Assembly (NCBI GenBank): GCA_045580005.1
Contig: JAZNMZ010000037.1
Location: forward strand, 1-40,067
Origin: UMGS1052 sp045580005
Lineage (GTDB): Bacteria; Bacillota; Clostridia; Oscillospirales; CAG-382
Reading direction: 5' to 3'
DNA length: 40,067 nucleotides
The position numbers were made by a program, and so were the translations under genes. Below the pieces are notes generated by a model. The model worked only from the letters and a program-made list of their open reading frames with translations, did not search any database and had not been told where the DNA came from. Of the stretch, positions 31,653-40,067 are shown one piece after another (within the stretch, counting starts at the first letter, position 1; each line of letters begins with the position of its first letter).

Positions 31653-31684
31653 GAAAAGTGGTCTATTATAGACCACTTTTTATT
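31653..31684. terminator. Bidirectional terminator between response regulator and the 1073-residue gene
   Basis: AAAAGTGGTCTAT and its inverted copy ATAGACCACTTTT form a near-perfect palindrome with A- and T-rich flanks, placed between two convergent stops. Confidence 0.92.
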
Positions 31685-31685
31685 T

Positions 31686-34600
31686 TTACAGTGCTACCAT
31701 CTGTACTGTATTGTCGTTGAAGTCAAGAGAAATCCTGCGCTGTGCGCCATCCTTGCAGATTACAAAGTCTACTATGCCGACACCTTGTACTTTAACGGCA
31801 TCTTCGCTTATTTCAAGCACCTCTCCCATCTCGCTTTCGGGGTATACGGCGGTGTTGTCCTTGATAACAGCCTTTATCATATTTCCAAACCGAAGCTCCA
31901 CGGGATATTTGCTGCTGCCTACGCGTAATGTTGCCTTGCGCGGTGTATTGTCATAGTTGTACCAGTCGACAGCGATAAGATAGATGTGTCTTTCGTCGTC
32001 GTTGTCATAAACAGTAAACTGCACATCGTTACCGCATTCGATATATGTATGTTCGGTGTCAGCAAGCTTTTGCAGCTGTTCCTGCAAGAAGTGGGTATAA
32101 AGCTCACAGACAGTATCGTTTGCCGGGTATGCGTTGGCATTGAGAAGTGTGAGATAGCCGTCTCCTATCTTGTAGCGTATCATAAGAGGTGTGCCATCGT
32201 CACAGCTTGCAAGAGTTTCGTATCCGTCCTTGGGATTTACACATACCGAAACCGGCTTTCCTTTGTAAGAACGCTGCTCGTACAGAGCCTTGCCGTCGGT
32301 GTGCGTCAGCTTGTGGGAAATAGGTTTTAAGTCGTAGCTGCGGATAGAAGAAAGAGCTGTCTGCGTTGCGAAGTGCGCTCTGCTCATAAGCAGACTTCCG
32401 CCCTCCAGGATATAGTCCCAGAGCTTGTCAAGGTCGCCCTCTTCTGCCTTGTTGTAGCCTGCAAAGCTCAGTGCTTTGTAGCGCGAAAAAATCTCTGCCG
32501 CACTCTCGATGGGGATAACATCTACGCTGCCTTTCGGAGTGCCGGTGTAATAGCCGCAGGATTTGTCGGGTTCTATACCGTGGATAATGAGAATCTGCCC
32601 GATATTACTCTTTGGATACACAATGTTAAGACACGGCTTCCAGCTGTTTTCAGCCTCTCCGTTGCTCTCGCCCTCAAATCCCCAGGGACGATGGTTGCCA
32701 AAAGCGTGCCAGCCGTCAAGCCGTCCCTGAATAAAGGCAGCAGGTGCGTAGAAGTGCCCTTTTCTAGTGTGAGAGAGAATGTATTTATAAAAGTCGTTCT
32801 TTTCCTTGGTGTGACCGATAAGAGCGTCGGTGAATCTGTGATATTTGCTGAAAGCCTCCTCCATGCGCCACAGACCTTCTTCTGTATTTATTTCGCTTGC
32901 GCCCTGCATATAGGGGACATAAAGAGCAAGTCTGTATCTGCGGAAGTGGTCGGGTGTTGCGTGAGGAGTCGAGCCCCACTGAACAGCAAGGTGTGCCGTG
33001 AAATGGGTGTCGTAAGCGGTAGCCGTGCCTCTGAGAAACGAGAGCAGCGGTTCTGTCGGGCTGTACATTGTTTCGGCCCCGATTGTCTTGTAGCCCGCTT
33101 CAATAAAAAGCCTGAACTGAGTTGTAACACCCGTATGGCGCGTCGCGTCAAAGCGCATTTTTGAAAGCATTGACACTGCAAAATCGTGTCCTGCCTGATA
33201 ATCTCTTTGCACATCGGGACGGCGGTAATGGTAAACATCGTTTCCCTCAAATAGATAGCTGTTGGGAGAACGCTCAGTGTGTGCGCGTGTGGGGTTCTCG
33301 CGGAATATGCGCTGACCCATGTCGGCAAACTGAATGTCGGCAAGCGAGTTTACCTTGCCTGTGCCCCAGTAGAACTGAGAGCCGTCGCGCTCGTGCATCT
33401 GTCTGCCAAGAAAGCCGTCGCCTGCAATAACACTGTCGGGTGGATTGCAGTCCATGCCCGGAAGCTCTCTGCCGTCTACCATAAGAGAGTATTTCATACC
33501 GAGCTCATTCAGCACCCTTGCAAAATCTCGCCAAAGCTCCTCGTCAAACACTCTGATACCGCTCCAGCGGTATGTCGGGCGCATGGTGACAAGATTGCCT
33601 GCATTGTTCGATAAATACCAGCAAAGGTATTCTTCAAGGCTGTCCTTGTCCTGTGGGATGTATATAAGGTCGCCTGTCCCTGTGATAACACCATCATCTT
33701 CTTTTATTGCGAGCAGCGGCGCTGTGCCTTTTGTTACCTCACCGTCTGCTGTGAGGTAAAAATCCACATTGACACCCGTTTCCTTGACATCAAGGCGGAT
33801 ACCGTGCAGCCCCTTGTGTTCGAAAATGTATTCTTCCTGTCCCGAGATAAGTCCCGACGGGCAGGAAAAGGAAGCCTTTACATTATCGGCACCTGTACGG
33901 ATAAGTACGGGAAGCTTGCTTCCGACAGCACCTACCGGGGAAACAGCTATAATGTCGAGCCTGCCGTTTGGCTGCTCAATAATGCCTAGCTCGTGTATAG
34001 AATAGGGCATTACATCGTGATAGTCCGAAATATATGTAATTTCAATTTTGTTCTCGCTGTTCGAAAGTACGCCCGCAGGGAGTGTAAACGACCACTCAGA
34101 ACCTGCATGGCAGCGTTCAAAGACCTCACCGCAGAAAACTTCTTTGTCGTTGATTTTGACCTGAAATTCAGGCCATTCCTGGCGCGAGATATGCTGGCTC
34201 GTCCAATCAAACTGTGCTCTGTCGGTCGTGGGAATCATAAATTCGGGCACGATATTTCTGCCATTGTCGCCTGTAAGATGAGGACTTTCGATATAGATGC
34301 TTCCCGTGTAGCCATAAGCCTCTACCCAGTAGCCGACAAGAGCGGTCTTTTCAAGAGGAATGTGTACTTTCTGAGAGAGCTTTGTCCAGTCGTAGCTTCC
34401 CTCGGGGAAATCTATTGTGATACGCTCATCAGGCTCGTATGCGGCGCAGGACGGTGCAACACCGTCTTTCCTGTAGCGAAGTTCAAGACAGATACGGAAA
34501 TATCCGTCCTTATCAAATTTGAGATTTTCGGCCTTTGCAAAAATACCAAAATCAAAACTTTCCGGCACAGGGTTCATCTCTATATGAGAAAGACCGGGCG

Positions 34601-34907
34601 GCCAGGGGAGTCTTTTGTATATACGGCGGATATAATTCTCGCTCTTTTTTGAAGAAAGATTAAGACAGTACTGCGCTCTATACGCGTGTTCGTTGTCGAG
34701 CGCGTCCTCTATCGAGCGGTATTTCTGCGGATAGTGGGGCTCGTTTTTGAGCTGATAGTAAAGCGCTGTATCACCCGTCACAAAAAGTCTGTGGCGTTTT
34801 GTTAGGTCGAGTTCTTTTCCGTTGGCGTCAAAGGCTGCTGTCTGCCCCTTGCGCAGTGTCTTGCCGTTTTCGGCATCGTAGAATTTAAAGTACTTTTCAA
34901 AACTCAT
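31686..34907 (-). CDS. Large cytoplasmic protein of unknown function, possibly carbohydrate-active
   Basis: 1073 residues, no signal peptide or membrane segment. The ATG at 34907 has GGAGG upstream. I do not recognise the family. The N-terminal 400 residues look like beta-sandwich modules (for example RICLELRYRKDG, GSIYIESPHLTGDNG, WSFTLPAGVLSNSENKIEITYIS). The middle part (about 420-730) looks like a barrel-type catalytic region with Trp/Tyr/His-rich segments (MRPTYRWSGIRVFDEELWRDF, GYKTIGAETMYSPTEPLLSF, GSTPHATPDHFRRYR). Residues about 800-860 recall the glutamine-amidotransferase-like segment of some glycosidases (LWDYILEGGSLLMSRAHFAT). This pattern fits an intracellular glycoside hydrolase or lyase of an uncharacterised family (inference). 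It is a single gene divergent from thiT. Confidence 0.75.
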   Translation of the reverse strand: MSFEKYFKFYDAENGKTLRKGQTAAFDANGKELDLTKRHRLFVTGDTALYYQLKNEPHYPQKYRSIEDALDNEHAYRAQYCLNLSSKKSENYIRRIYKRLPWPPGLSHIEMNPVPESFDFGIFAKAENLKFDKDGYFRICLELRYRKDGVAPSCAAYEPDERITIDFPEGSYDWTKLSQKVHIPLEKTALVGYWVEAYGYTGSIYIESPHLTGDNGRNIVPEFMIPTTDRAQFDWTSQHISRQEWPEFQVKINDKEVFCGEVFERCHAGSEWSFTLPAGVLSNSENKIEITYISDYHDVMPYSIHELGIIEQPNGRLDIIAVSPVGAVGSKLPVLIRTGADNVKASFSCPSGLISGQEEYIFEHKGLHGIRLDVKETGVNVDFYLTADGEVTKGTAPLLAIKEDDGVITGTGDLIYIPQDKDSLEEYLCWYLSNNAGNLVTMRPTYRWSGIRVFDEELWRDFARVLNELGMKYSLMVDGRELPGMDCNPPDSVIAGDGFLGRQMHERDGSQFYWGTGKVNSLADIQFADMGQRIFRENPTRAHTERSPNSYLFEGNDVYHYRRPDVQRDYQAGHDFAVSMLSKMRFDATRHTGVTTQFRLFIEAGYKTIGAETMYSPTEPLLSFLRGTATAYDTHFTAHLAVQWGSTPHATPDHFRRYRLALYVPYMQGASEINTEEGLWRMEEAFSKYHRFTDALIGHTKEKNDFYKYILSHTRKGHFYAPAAFIQGRLDGWHAFGNHRPWGFEGESNGEAENSWKPCLNIVYPKSNIGQILIIHGIEPDKSCGYYTGTPKGSVDVIPIESAAEIFSRYKALSFAGYNKAEEGDLDKLWDYILEGGSLLMSRAHFATQTALSSIRSYDLKPISHKLTHTDGKALYEQRSYKGKPVSVCVNPKDGYETLASCDDGTPLMIRYKIGDGYLTLLNANAYPANDTVCELYTHFLQEQLQKLADTEHTYIECGNDVQFTVYDNDDERHIYLIAVDWYNYDNTPRKATLRVGSSKYPVELRFGNMIKAVIKDNTAVYPESEMGEVLEISEDAVKVQGVGIVDFVICKDGAQRRISLDFNDNTVQMVAL

Positions 34908-35028
34908 AAAAGCCCTCCTGAAAAACTGTAAATCATTAACTATAGTTTATCCTTGTCAGCTTTTTTTCGGTGAATAAAATGTAAATAATCGGTATATTAT
35001 TGTGAAATTTTAGAAAACAAAAAAATTC

Positions 35029-35057
35029 TTGACAAAACACAAAAATAAGAGTATAAT
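35029..35057 (+). promoter_or_regulatory. Promoter of the TPP riboswitch-thiT unit
   Basis: TTGACA (35029-35034) and TATAAT (35052-35057) have 17-nt spacing, about 20 nt before the riboswitch. Confidence 0.92.
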
Positions 35058-35077
35058 GTCAAAAGACCGCAAAACTT

Positions 35078-35169
35078 AATAATCAGGGGAGCGTAAAGCT
35101 GAGATGTAAGACAGATAGTCTTCGAACCCTTTTAACCTGTTCGGATAATACCGGCGTAGGAAGTGTTAT
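35078..35169 (+). promoter_or_regulatory. TPP riboswitch (THI element)
   Basis: The conserved THI-box segments are in order: GGGGAGC, GCTGAGATG, then ACCC, ACCTGTTCGGATAATACC and GGCGTAGGAAGT, closed by an AATAA/TTATT P1 pair. It binds thiamine pyrophosphate and here precedes a thiamine transporter. A terminator before the thiT ribosome binding site points to transcriptional control. Confidence 0.96.
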
Positions 35170-35220
35170 TTTCGTATTTATATGCGACACAATAAGGTTT
35201 TTGTATCGACCTTTGTTTTT

Positions 35221-35260
35221 CACTGCACCGATATTGAGTGTGCGGTGAATTTTTTATTTT
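35221..35260 (+). terminator. Riboswitch-controlled terminator before thiT
   Basis: CACTGCA (35221-35227) can pair with TGCGGTG (35241-35247), or CACCG with CGGTG inside it, followed by AATTTTTTATTTTT. It would form when TPP is bound and stop transcription before thiT. Confidence 0.75.
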
Positions 35261-35276
35261 TAAGGAGGTCATCTAT

Positions 35277-35837
35277 ATGACAAAAACCAAAAAGCTCACA
35301 GAGTGCGCCATTATGGTGGCGCTTGCGGCAGTGCTTTCGATGGTAAAGGTGTATAACCTGCCACTTGGCGGCTCGGTTACACTTTTAAGTATGCTTCCGA
35401 TATGTATAATATCGGTAAGGCATGGTATAAGGACAGGTCTTTTTTCTGCCTTTACCTATGCCTGCATACAGTTTGCTTTCGGCATGATTTTTGACGGACT
35501 TTTAGGCTGGGGAATGACGCCCTTTATCTGGTTCGGCTGCGTTGTGTTTGACTACTTACTCGCCTTTTCGGTGCTCGGCTTTGCAGGAGTTTTCAAAAAA
35601 AGCGGGAATATGGGTATTATTGCAGGTGTTGCGATGGTGCTTGTTTTGAGATTCCTCAGTCACCTTATCTCGGGAAGTATCTTCTTTGATATATGGTGCC
35701 CAGAGGGTTGGGCAAATCCGTTTATCTACTCTGTTTGCTACAACGGCTCATATATGCTGCCCGAGCTTGTGTTTACAGTAGCGGGAACGATTGCTCTTAT
35801 CAAGCTTCCGCAGTTTAAGAAAATTCTCGGAAAATAA
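35277..35837 (+). CDS. thiT: Energy-coupled thiamine transporter, substrate-binding (S) component
   Basis: The 186-residue membrane protein has about six transmembrane segments and the N-terminal ECF S-component signature (LTECAIMVALAAVLSMVKVYNLPLGG type). The conserved thiamine-site segment WCPEGWANPFIYSVCYNGSYMLPE lies near residues 142-165. It binds thiamine outside and pairs with the ECF ATPase/transmembrane module, whose genes are not here (group II ECF arrangement). The ATG at 35277 follows AAGGAGG. Directly controlled by the TPP riboswitch upstream. Confidence 0.95.
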   Translation: MTKTKKLTECAIMVALAAVLSMVKVYNLPLGGSVTLLSMLPICIISVRHGIRTGLFSAFTYACIQFAFGMIFDGLLGWGMTPFIWFGCVVFDYLLAFSVLGFAGVFKKSGNMGIIAGVAMVLVLRFLSHLISGSIFFDIWCPEGWANPFIYSVCYNGSYMLPELVFTVAGTIALIKLPQFKKILGK

Positions 35838-35874
35838 TAAAAAATCGACCCTTTCGGGTGGATTTTTTATTCTT
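35838..35874. terminator. Bidirectional terminator between thiT and hflX
   Basis: ATC-GACCC and GGGTGGAT pair with one mismatch around TTTC, with A-run and T-run flanks, between the convergent stops of thiT and hflX. Confidence 0.82.
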
Positions 35875-37204
35875 CGTCGACCTGCGGCTTATATTCGTCG
35901 AGCAGATAGTCCTTGTACATTCCGTACTGCTTTGCCGAGCAGAGCACCTCGACAAGCGAGCCGTCCTCTGTATAGTCGACAGAAAGCACTGTTGCAGTTT
36001 TGTATAGGTTATTAAGAGGTGCCTGCACATCAAACGGGAACAAGAACTTCACCTTTCGCAGGGCGCTTGACAGCTCTTCTTCTATAATTTCAAGAAGCGA
36101 TTCTATGCCGTAGCCGGTCTTTGCAGATACAAAGACTGCCTTTTTGTCGCCGACATACTGCTTTTCGGGGATGCTGTCGAGCATATCGCATTTGTTGAAG
36201 ACATAAACCGTCGGCTTTCCGCCTGCATCAAGGTCGGCAAGCGTCTTCTCGGTTACATCCTTTTTCATTTCGGCGTTCTCATCGCACGAGTCGATTAAGA
36301 TAAGCAAGAGGTCTGCGTACTTTGCCTCATCAAGCGTGCTGCGGAATGCCTTTACAAGTCCGTGAGGCAGGTTGTTTATAAAGCCTACCGTATCTGTGAG
36401 CAATATCTCAAGCCCAGACGGGAGCGTCAGCTTGCGCACTGTGGGGTCAAGCGTTGCAAACAGCTTGTTCTCGGACAGCACTCCTGCATTTGTGAGATAG
36501 TTTAAGAGTGTCGACTTTCCTGCATTTGTGTAGCCCACGATTGCAACATTTGGAATATTGGATTTTGTACGCTTGGAGCGCATAATATCGCGGTTGCTCT
36601 CAAATTCTGTCAGAGCCTCTTCAAGCGCTGCTATTCGTCTTTTTATATGACGGCGGTCGGTTTCGAGCTTTGTTTCGCCGGGACCTCTTGCACCTACGCT
36701 TCCGCCTGCGCTGCCACCCTGACGCGAAAGTTCAATACCTTTACCCGTGAGTCGGGGAGAAGTGTATCTGAGCTGCGCTATTTCTACCTGCAGTTTGCCC
36801 TCGCCTGTCACCGCGTGCTTTGCAAAAATATCGAGTATCAGCATTGTGCGGTCGATAACTCGAAGCTCGCTCTTGCCGCCCTGCCCGATTTCATTCTCAA
36901 GATTTTTTATCTGTGAGGGTGAAAGCTTGTAGTCGAACACCACAAGGGATATGTCGTTTGCCGAGCATAGCTCAGCTGCTTCCTTTGCCTTGCCTGCACC
37001 GATGTAGGTCGCAGCTTCGGGTGAGGGGCGGCACTGGGTCATATAATAAAACTTGCACTCCTGCTCGTCGGAAAGAGCCGTTTCTACAAGCAGTCTCAGC
37101 TCGTCAAGCGACTTTTCGACCTTATCGGCATCTGTGCTGTTAAAATACAGCGACATCAGAAGTACGCCGTATTTGCTCTTTTGTATCATTTCGGTTTCGG
37201 GCAT
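35867..37204 (-). CDS. hflX: Ribosome-associated GTPase HflX
   Basis: The 445-residue protein has the HflX N-terminal domain (YIGAGKAKEAAELC, FDYKLSPSQIKNLE, DRTMLILDIFAKHA), the glycine-rich linker SRQGGSAGGSVGARGPGE and a GTPase domain with GYTNAGKSTLLNYL (G1), DTVGFINNLPHGLV (G3) and NKCD (G4). The family splits stalled or heat-damaged ribosomes. The ATG at 37204 has CAGGAGG 7 nt upstream; the longer frame to 37309 lacks support. Slightly shorter than the roughly 420-600 residue range extremes, so normal. Confidence 0.94.
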   Translation of the reverse strand: MPETEMIQKSKYGVLLMSLYFNSTDADKVEKSLDELRLLVETALSDEQECKFYYMTQCRPSPEAATYIGAGKAKEAAELCSANDISLVVFDYKLSPSQIKNLENEIGQGGKSELRVIDRTMLILDIFAKHAVTGEGKLQVEIAQLRYTSPRLTGKGIELSRQGGSAGGSVGARGPGETKLETDRRHIKRRIAALEEALTEFESNRDIMRSKRTKSNIPNVAIVGYTNAGKSTLLNYLTNAGVLSENKLFATLDPTVRKLTLPSGLEILLTDTVGFINNLPHGLVKAFRSTLDEAKYADLLLILIDSCDENAEMKKDVTEKTLADLDAGGKPTVYVFNKCDMLDSIPEKQYVGDKKAVFVSAKTGYGIESLLEIIEEELSSALRKVKFLFPFDVQAPLNNLYKTATVLSVDYTEDGSLVEVLCSAKQYGMYKDYLLDEYKPQVDEE

Positions 37205-37237
37205 AGTTGCCTCCTGTTTCTTAGCCTTTACACGATA

Positions 37238-37266
37238 ATTATATAATATATTTGCCCAAAAAGCAA
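37238..37266 (-). promoter_or_regulatory. Candidate promoter of hflX
   Basis: TATAAT (37238-37243) on the minus strand has TTGCTT (37261-37266) 17 nt upstream, about 34 nt before the start codon. Confidence 0.5.
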
Positions 37267-37386
37267 GAGCACAAACATTTATTTCAAAAAAACACGGGTA
37301 TAGTGTCAAAAAGTGAAAAAAATACTTTATTTATAAAATTTTTTGTGATAAAATATATCTTGTAATGATAAATACGAGAGGTAGAA

Positions 37387-40067
37387 ATGCAAAACAAATC
37401 ACTTATCATAAAAGGCGCAAGAGTTCATAACCTCAAGAATGTAGACCTCGAGATTCCGCGCGACAAGCTTGTTGTTTTTACAGGACTTTCGGGTTCGGGA
37501 AAATCCTCTTTGGCATTTGATACCATATATGCAGAGGGACACAGACGCTTTGTAGAGTCACTTTCGTCGTACGCAAGAATGTTTCTCGGACAGCTTGACA
37601 AGCCTGATGTTGATTCTATCGAGGGACTTTCTCCCGCCATTTCAATCGACCAGAAAACAACTTCAAAGAACCCTCGTTCAACTGTAGGCACAGTTACCGA
37701 AATATATGATTATATAAGACTTCTTTATGCAAGAGTGGGTGTGCCTCACTGTCCCGTTTGCGGCAAGAAGATTGAACAGCGCACAATCGACAGTATTATC
37801 GACAGCATTATGGATCTGCCCGATAAGACAAAGTTTATGATACTCGCGCCTGTTGTTAAGGGCAAAAAGGGTATGCACGAAAAGGTCTTTTCCGACGCGC
37901 AGAAAAACGGCTTTGTCAGAGTGCGCGTTGACGGCGATGTTCTCACTCTCGGCGAGGATTTTGGTCTTGACAAGAACAAAAAGCACAACATTGATATTGT
38001 TGTTGACAGACTTGTGATGAAAGATGATATAAGAAGCCGCCTTACCGACTCTGTCGAGAGCGCACTTTCGCTCACAGACGGACTTGTGACAGTATTTCTC
38101 CCCGACGCTGAGGCAGAGCATGATATGATGTTCTCGCAGAACTATGCCTGCGAGGAGCACGGCATAAGTCTTGGCGAGCTTGCTCCCAGAATGTTCTCAT
38201 TCAACAATCCCTTTGGCGCCTGCCCCGAGTGCGACGGTCTCGGACAGACTCTCGTGCTCTCACCTGACAAGCTGCTGCCCGATAAGAGCATATCTATGGC
38301 AGGCGGAGCGTGCGTATGCAACGGCTTTAAGACAATAAACGGAAAAAACTGGACAGGCAGAATTATGGAAATGGCTCTTTCAACAGTCGGCGGCAGCATA
38401 AAGACTCCTGTGGAAAAGCTCTCGGACGAGGCTTACAATGTGCTTTTATACGGCACAGGCGAGCAAAGCTATCCTGTCAGCTTTGCAGGCAGGGTGTACT
38501 ACACAAAGTACGAGGGACTCATAAACGAGATTAACCGCCGATACAGTATGTGCATGAACAATCCCGAACAGAGGGAGTATTACGAGCAGTTTATGGAGGA
38601 AATTCCTTGCCATGTCTGCAGCGGTAAGCGACTCAAAAAGGAATCTCTCGCCGTAACTGTCGGCGAGAAGAATATCGCCGAGGTCTGCGAAATGCAGCTG
38701 TCCGAGGCGCTCGCATTCTTTAAGAATCTCGAGCTTGACGAAAAGAGCAGGCTCATTGCAAAAGAGATTCTCAAGGAGATAAAAGAAAGACTCGGATTTC
38801 TTGAGAGCGTGGGCCTGAGCTATCTTACTCTCGCAAGAGGCGCAGGCGGTCTATCGGGAGGAGAGAGCCAGAGAATAAGGCTTGCAACACAGATAGGCTC
38901 GTCCCTTATGGGCGTCCTTTATATACTTGATGAGCCGAGTATAGGACTTCATCAGAGAGATAACGAAAAACTCATTGCAACCCTCAAGAGGCTGCGCGAT
39001 ATCGGCAATACGCTTATTGTGGTTGAGCACGATGAAGAAACTATGCTTGCTTCCGACTATATAGTAGATATCGGTCCCGGTGCAGGTGTACACGGCGGCA
39101 AGATTGTTGCCTGCGGAACACCGCAGGAACTCATGAAAAACAAAAACTCTGTAACTGCAGACTACCTGTCGGGGCGAAAGAAAATCGCCGTCCCCGAGCA
39201 AAGGCGTCCGGGCAACGGCGGGTATATAAAGATTGTCGGAGCGCGCGAGCATAATCTCAAGAATGTGGATGTAAAAATTCCGCTCGGAACACTCACTTGT
39301 ATTACAGGTGTGTCGGGCTCGGGAAAATCCTCTCTTGTCAACAGCATTCTTTACAAGGTTCTGTCGCGCGACCTCAACCGGGCACACACAATTCCGGGTG
39401 CTCACACAAGGATTGAGGGACTCGAGCATCTTGACAAGGTTATTGCAATCGACCAGTCGCCGATAGGCAGAACTCCGCGTTCGAACCCTGCGACATATAC
39501 GGGACTTTTCACTGACATAAGAGCGCTTTTCGCGTCTACAACAGATTCCAGAATACGCGGCTACAAGCAGGACAGGTTCTCCTTTAACCTCAAGGGAGGA
39601 CGCTGCGAGGCGTGCGAGGGCGGCGGCATGATAAAGATAGAAATGCACTTTCTGCCCGATGTTTATATCACCTGCGACTCTTGCAAGGGCAAGAGATACA
39701 ACAGGGAAACTCTCGAGGTAAAATACAAGGGCAAATCAATCTTTGATGTGCTTGATATGACGGTTGACGAGGGACTCAGGTTCTTTGAAAATCTTCCGGC
39801 ACTCAGGCGCAAGCTCCAGACTCTTTATGATGTGGGACTTGGATATATCAAGATAGGACAGGCGTCCACAACACTGTCGGGTGGCGAGGCACAGAGAATC
39901 AAGCTTGCTACAGAGCTTTCAAAAAGAGGTACAGGCAGAACTGTATACATCCTGGATGAGCCTACCACGGGACTTCATACAGCCGATGTCGAAAAGCTTG
40001 TTGAGGTGCTCCAGAGACTTGTCGACGCAGGAAACACTGTAATTGTAATCGAGCACAATCTCGATAT
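37387..40067 (+). CDS. uvrA: Excinuclease ABC subunit UvrA, 3' truncated by window edge
   Basis: The frame is open from the ATG at 37387 to the window end (893 codons). The family is about 940 residues, so only some 45-50 residues are missing. It has two ABC ATPase modules: Walker A LSGSGKSS near residue 34 and VSGSGKSS in the second half; signature motifs LSGGESQRIRLA and LSGGEAQRIKLA; Walker B LYILDEPSIGLH and YILDEPTTGLH. Zinc-finger cysteine pairs are CPVC, CPEC, CHVC and CEAC/CDSC. It finds bulky DNA lesions and loads UvrB in nucleotide excision repair. The ribosome binding site is a weak GAGAGGTAG. A TAAAAT at 37349-37354 may be its -10, but I see no good -35. Confidence 0.96.
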   Translation, partial: MQNKSLIIKGARVHNLKNVDLEIPRDKLVVFTGLSGSGKSSLAFDTIYAEGHRRFVESLSSYARMFLGQLDKPDVDSIEGLSPAISIDQKTTSKNPRSTVGTVTEIYDYIRLLYARVGVPHCPVCGKKIEQRTIDSIIDSIMDLPDKTKFMILAPVVKGKKGMHEKVFSDAQKNGFVRVRVDGDVLTLGEDFGLDKNKKHNIDIVVDRLVMKDDIRSRLTDSVESALSLTDGLVTVFLPDAEAEHDMMFSQNYACEEHGISLGELAPRMFSFNNPFGACPECDGLGQTLVLSPDKLLPDKSISMAGGACVCNGFKTINGKNWTGRIMEMALSTVGGSIKTPVEKLSDEAYNVLLYGTGEQSYPVSFAGRVYYTKYEGLINEINRRYSMCMNNPEQREYYEQFMEEIPCHVCSGKRLKKESLAVTVGEKNIAEVCEMQLSEALAFFKNLELDEKSRLIAKEILKEIKERLGFLESVGLSYLTLARGAGGLSGGESQRIRLATQIGSSLMGVLYILDEPSIGLHQRDNEKLIATLKRLRDIGNTLIVVEHDEETMLASDYIVDIGPGAGVHGGKIVACGTPQELMKNKNSVTADYLSGRKKIAVPEQRRPGNGGYIKIVGAREHNLKNVDVKIPLGTLTCITGVSGSGKSSLVNSILYKVLSRDLNRAHTIPGAHTRIEGLEHLDKVIAIDQSPIGRTPRSNPATYTGLFTDIRALFASTTDSRIRGYKQDRFSFNLKGGRCEACEGGGMIKIEMHFLPDVYITCDSCKGKRYNRETLEVKYKGKSIFDVLDMTVDEGLRFFENLPALRRKLQTLYDVGLGYIKIGQASTTLSGGEAQRIKLATELSKRGTGRTVYILDEPTTGLHTADVEKLVEVLQRLVDAGNTVIVIEHNLD

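Noticed and set aside
35867..37309. 480-residue version of HflX
   Set aside because: The extra N-terminal residues are encoded by the promoter region and CAGGAGG supports the ATG at 37204.
1..40067. CRISPR arrays, insertion sequences, prophage genes, rRNA genes
   Set aside because: I looked for regularly spaced repeats, transposase-like or integrase-like proteins, terminal inverted repeats and rRNA sequence and saw none.

Overview
The window looks like a chromosome segment from an anaerobic, low-to-mid GC Firmicute of the Clostridia, most likely a Ruminococcus-like member of the Oscillospiraceae. This rests on the gene set (electron-bifurcating NfnAB, rubrerythrin, a dgt-dnaG-rpoD cluster, a SpoIVFB-like protease, a TPP-riboswitch-controlled ThiT, a secreted protein with a Thr-rich linker), on strong AGGAGG ribosome binding sites and on many textbook TTGACA-17-TATAAT promoters. 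The species cannot be fixed from sequence reading alone.

Layout. 1-6370 (minus strand): a truncated C39-like surface peptidase, ilvE, an acyl-CoA synthetase fused to a sugar-isomerase-like TIM barrel, and a LeuA-like protein without recognisable catalytic residues. Two unannotated leader peptides sit upstream: one rich in Ile/Leu/Val before ilvE, and one with clustered Leu codons before the LeuA-like gene. Each is followed by a terminator and a segment able to form an antiterminator. This makes a branched-chain amino acid regulon controlled by ribosome-mediated attenuation. 6538-10355 (plus): nfnA-nfnB, a parA/soj gene without parB, and a YfcE-like phosphodiesterase. 10356-13084: an A/T-rich accessory patch with an SLH-domain secreted protein and several orphan hairpins. 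13085-13430 (minus): tRNA-Met and two identical tRNA-Glu genes. 13673-18205 (minus): ftsK/spoIIIE and a membrane-anchored HtrA protease. 18422-26031 (plus): nrnA, dgt, dnaG, rpoD, a mini sigma-like protein (regions 1.1 and 4 only), mtnN and a second rpoD-type gene. 26013-29865 (minus): a SpoIVFB-like protease with a small membrane partner, rubrerythrin, a D,D-carboxypeptidase-family protein with altered motifs, and ribF. 30142-31642 (plus): a MogA/MoaB-like protein and an orphan OmpR-type response regulator. 31686-34907 (minus): a 1073-residue protein of unknown function. 35029-35837 (plus): TPP riboswitch and thiT. 35867-37204 (minus): hflX. 37387-end (plus): uvrA, cut by the window edge.

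The most interesting material is the pair of amino-acid attenuators, whose leader peptides share an SAxCRA tail, together with the genes they control. An acyl-CoA synthetase under leucine control next to an aminotransferase under ILV control would fit salvage of branched short-chain fatty acids into branched-chain amino acids (inference). The second is the rpoD / mini-sigma / mtnN / rpoD2 array, in which the short middle protein keeps the ends of a primary sigma factor and lacks the promoter-melting core.
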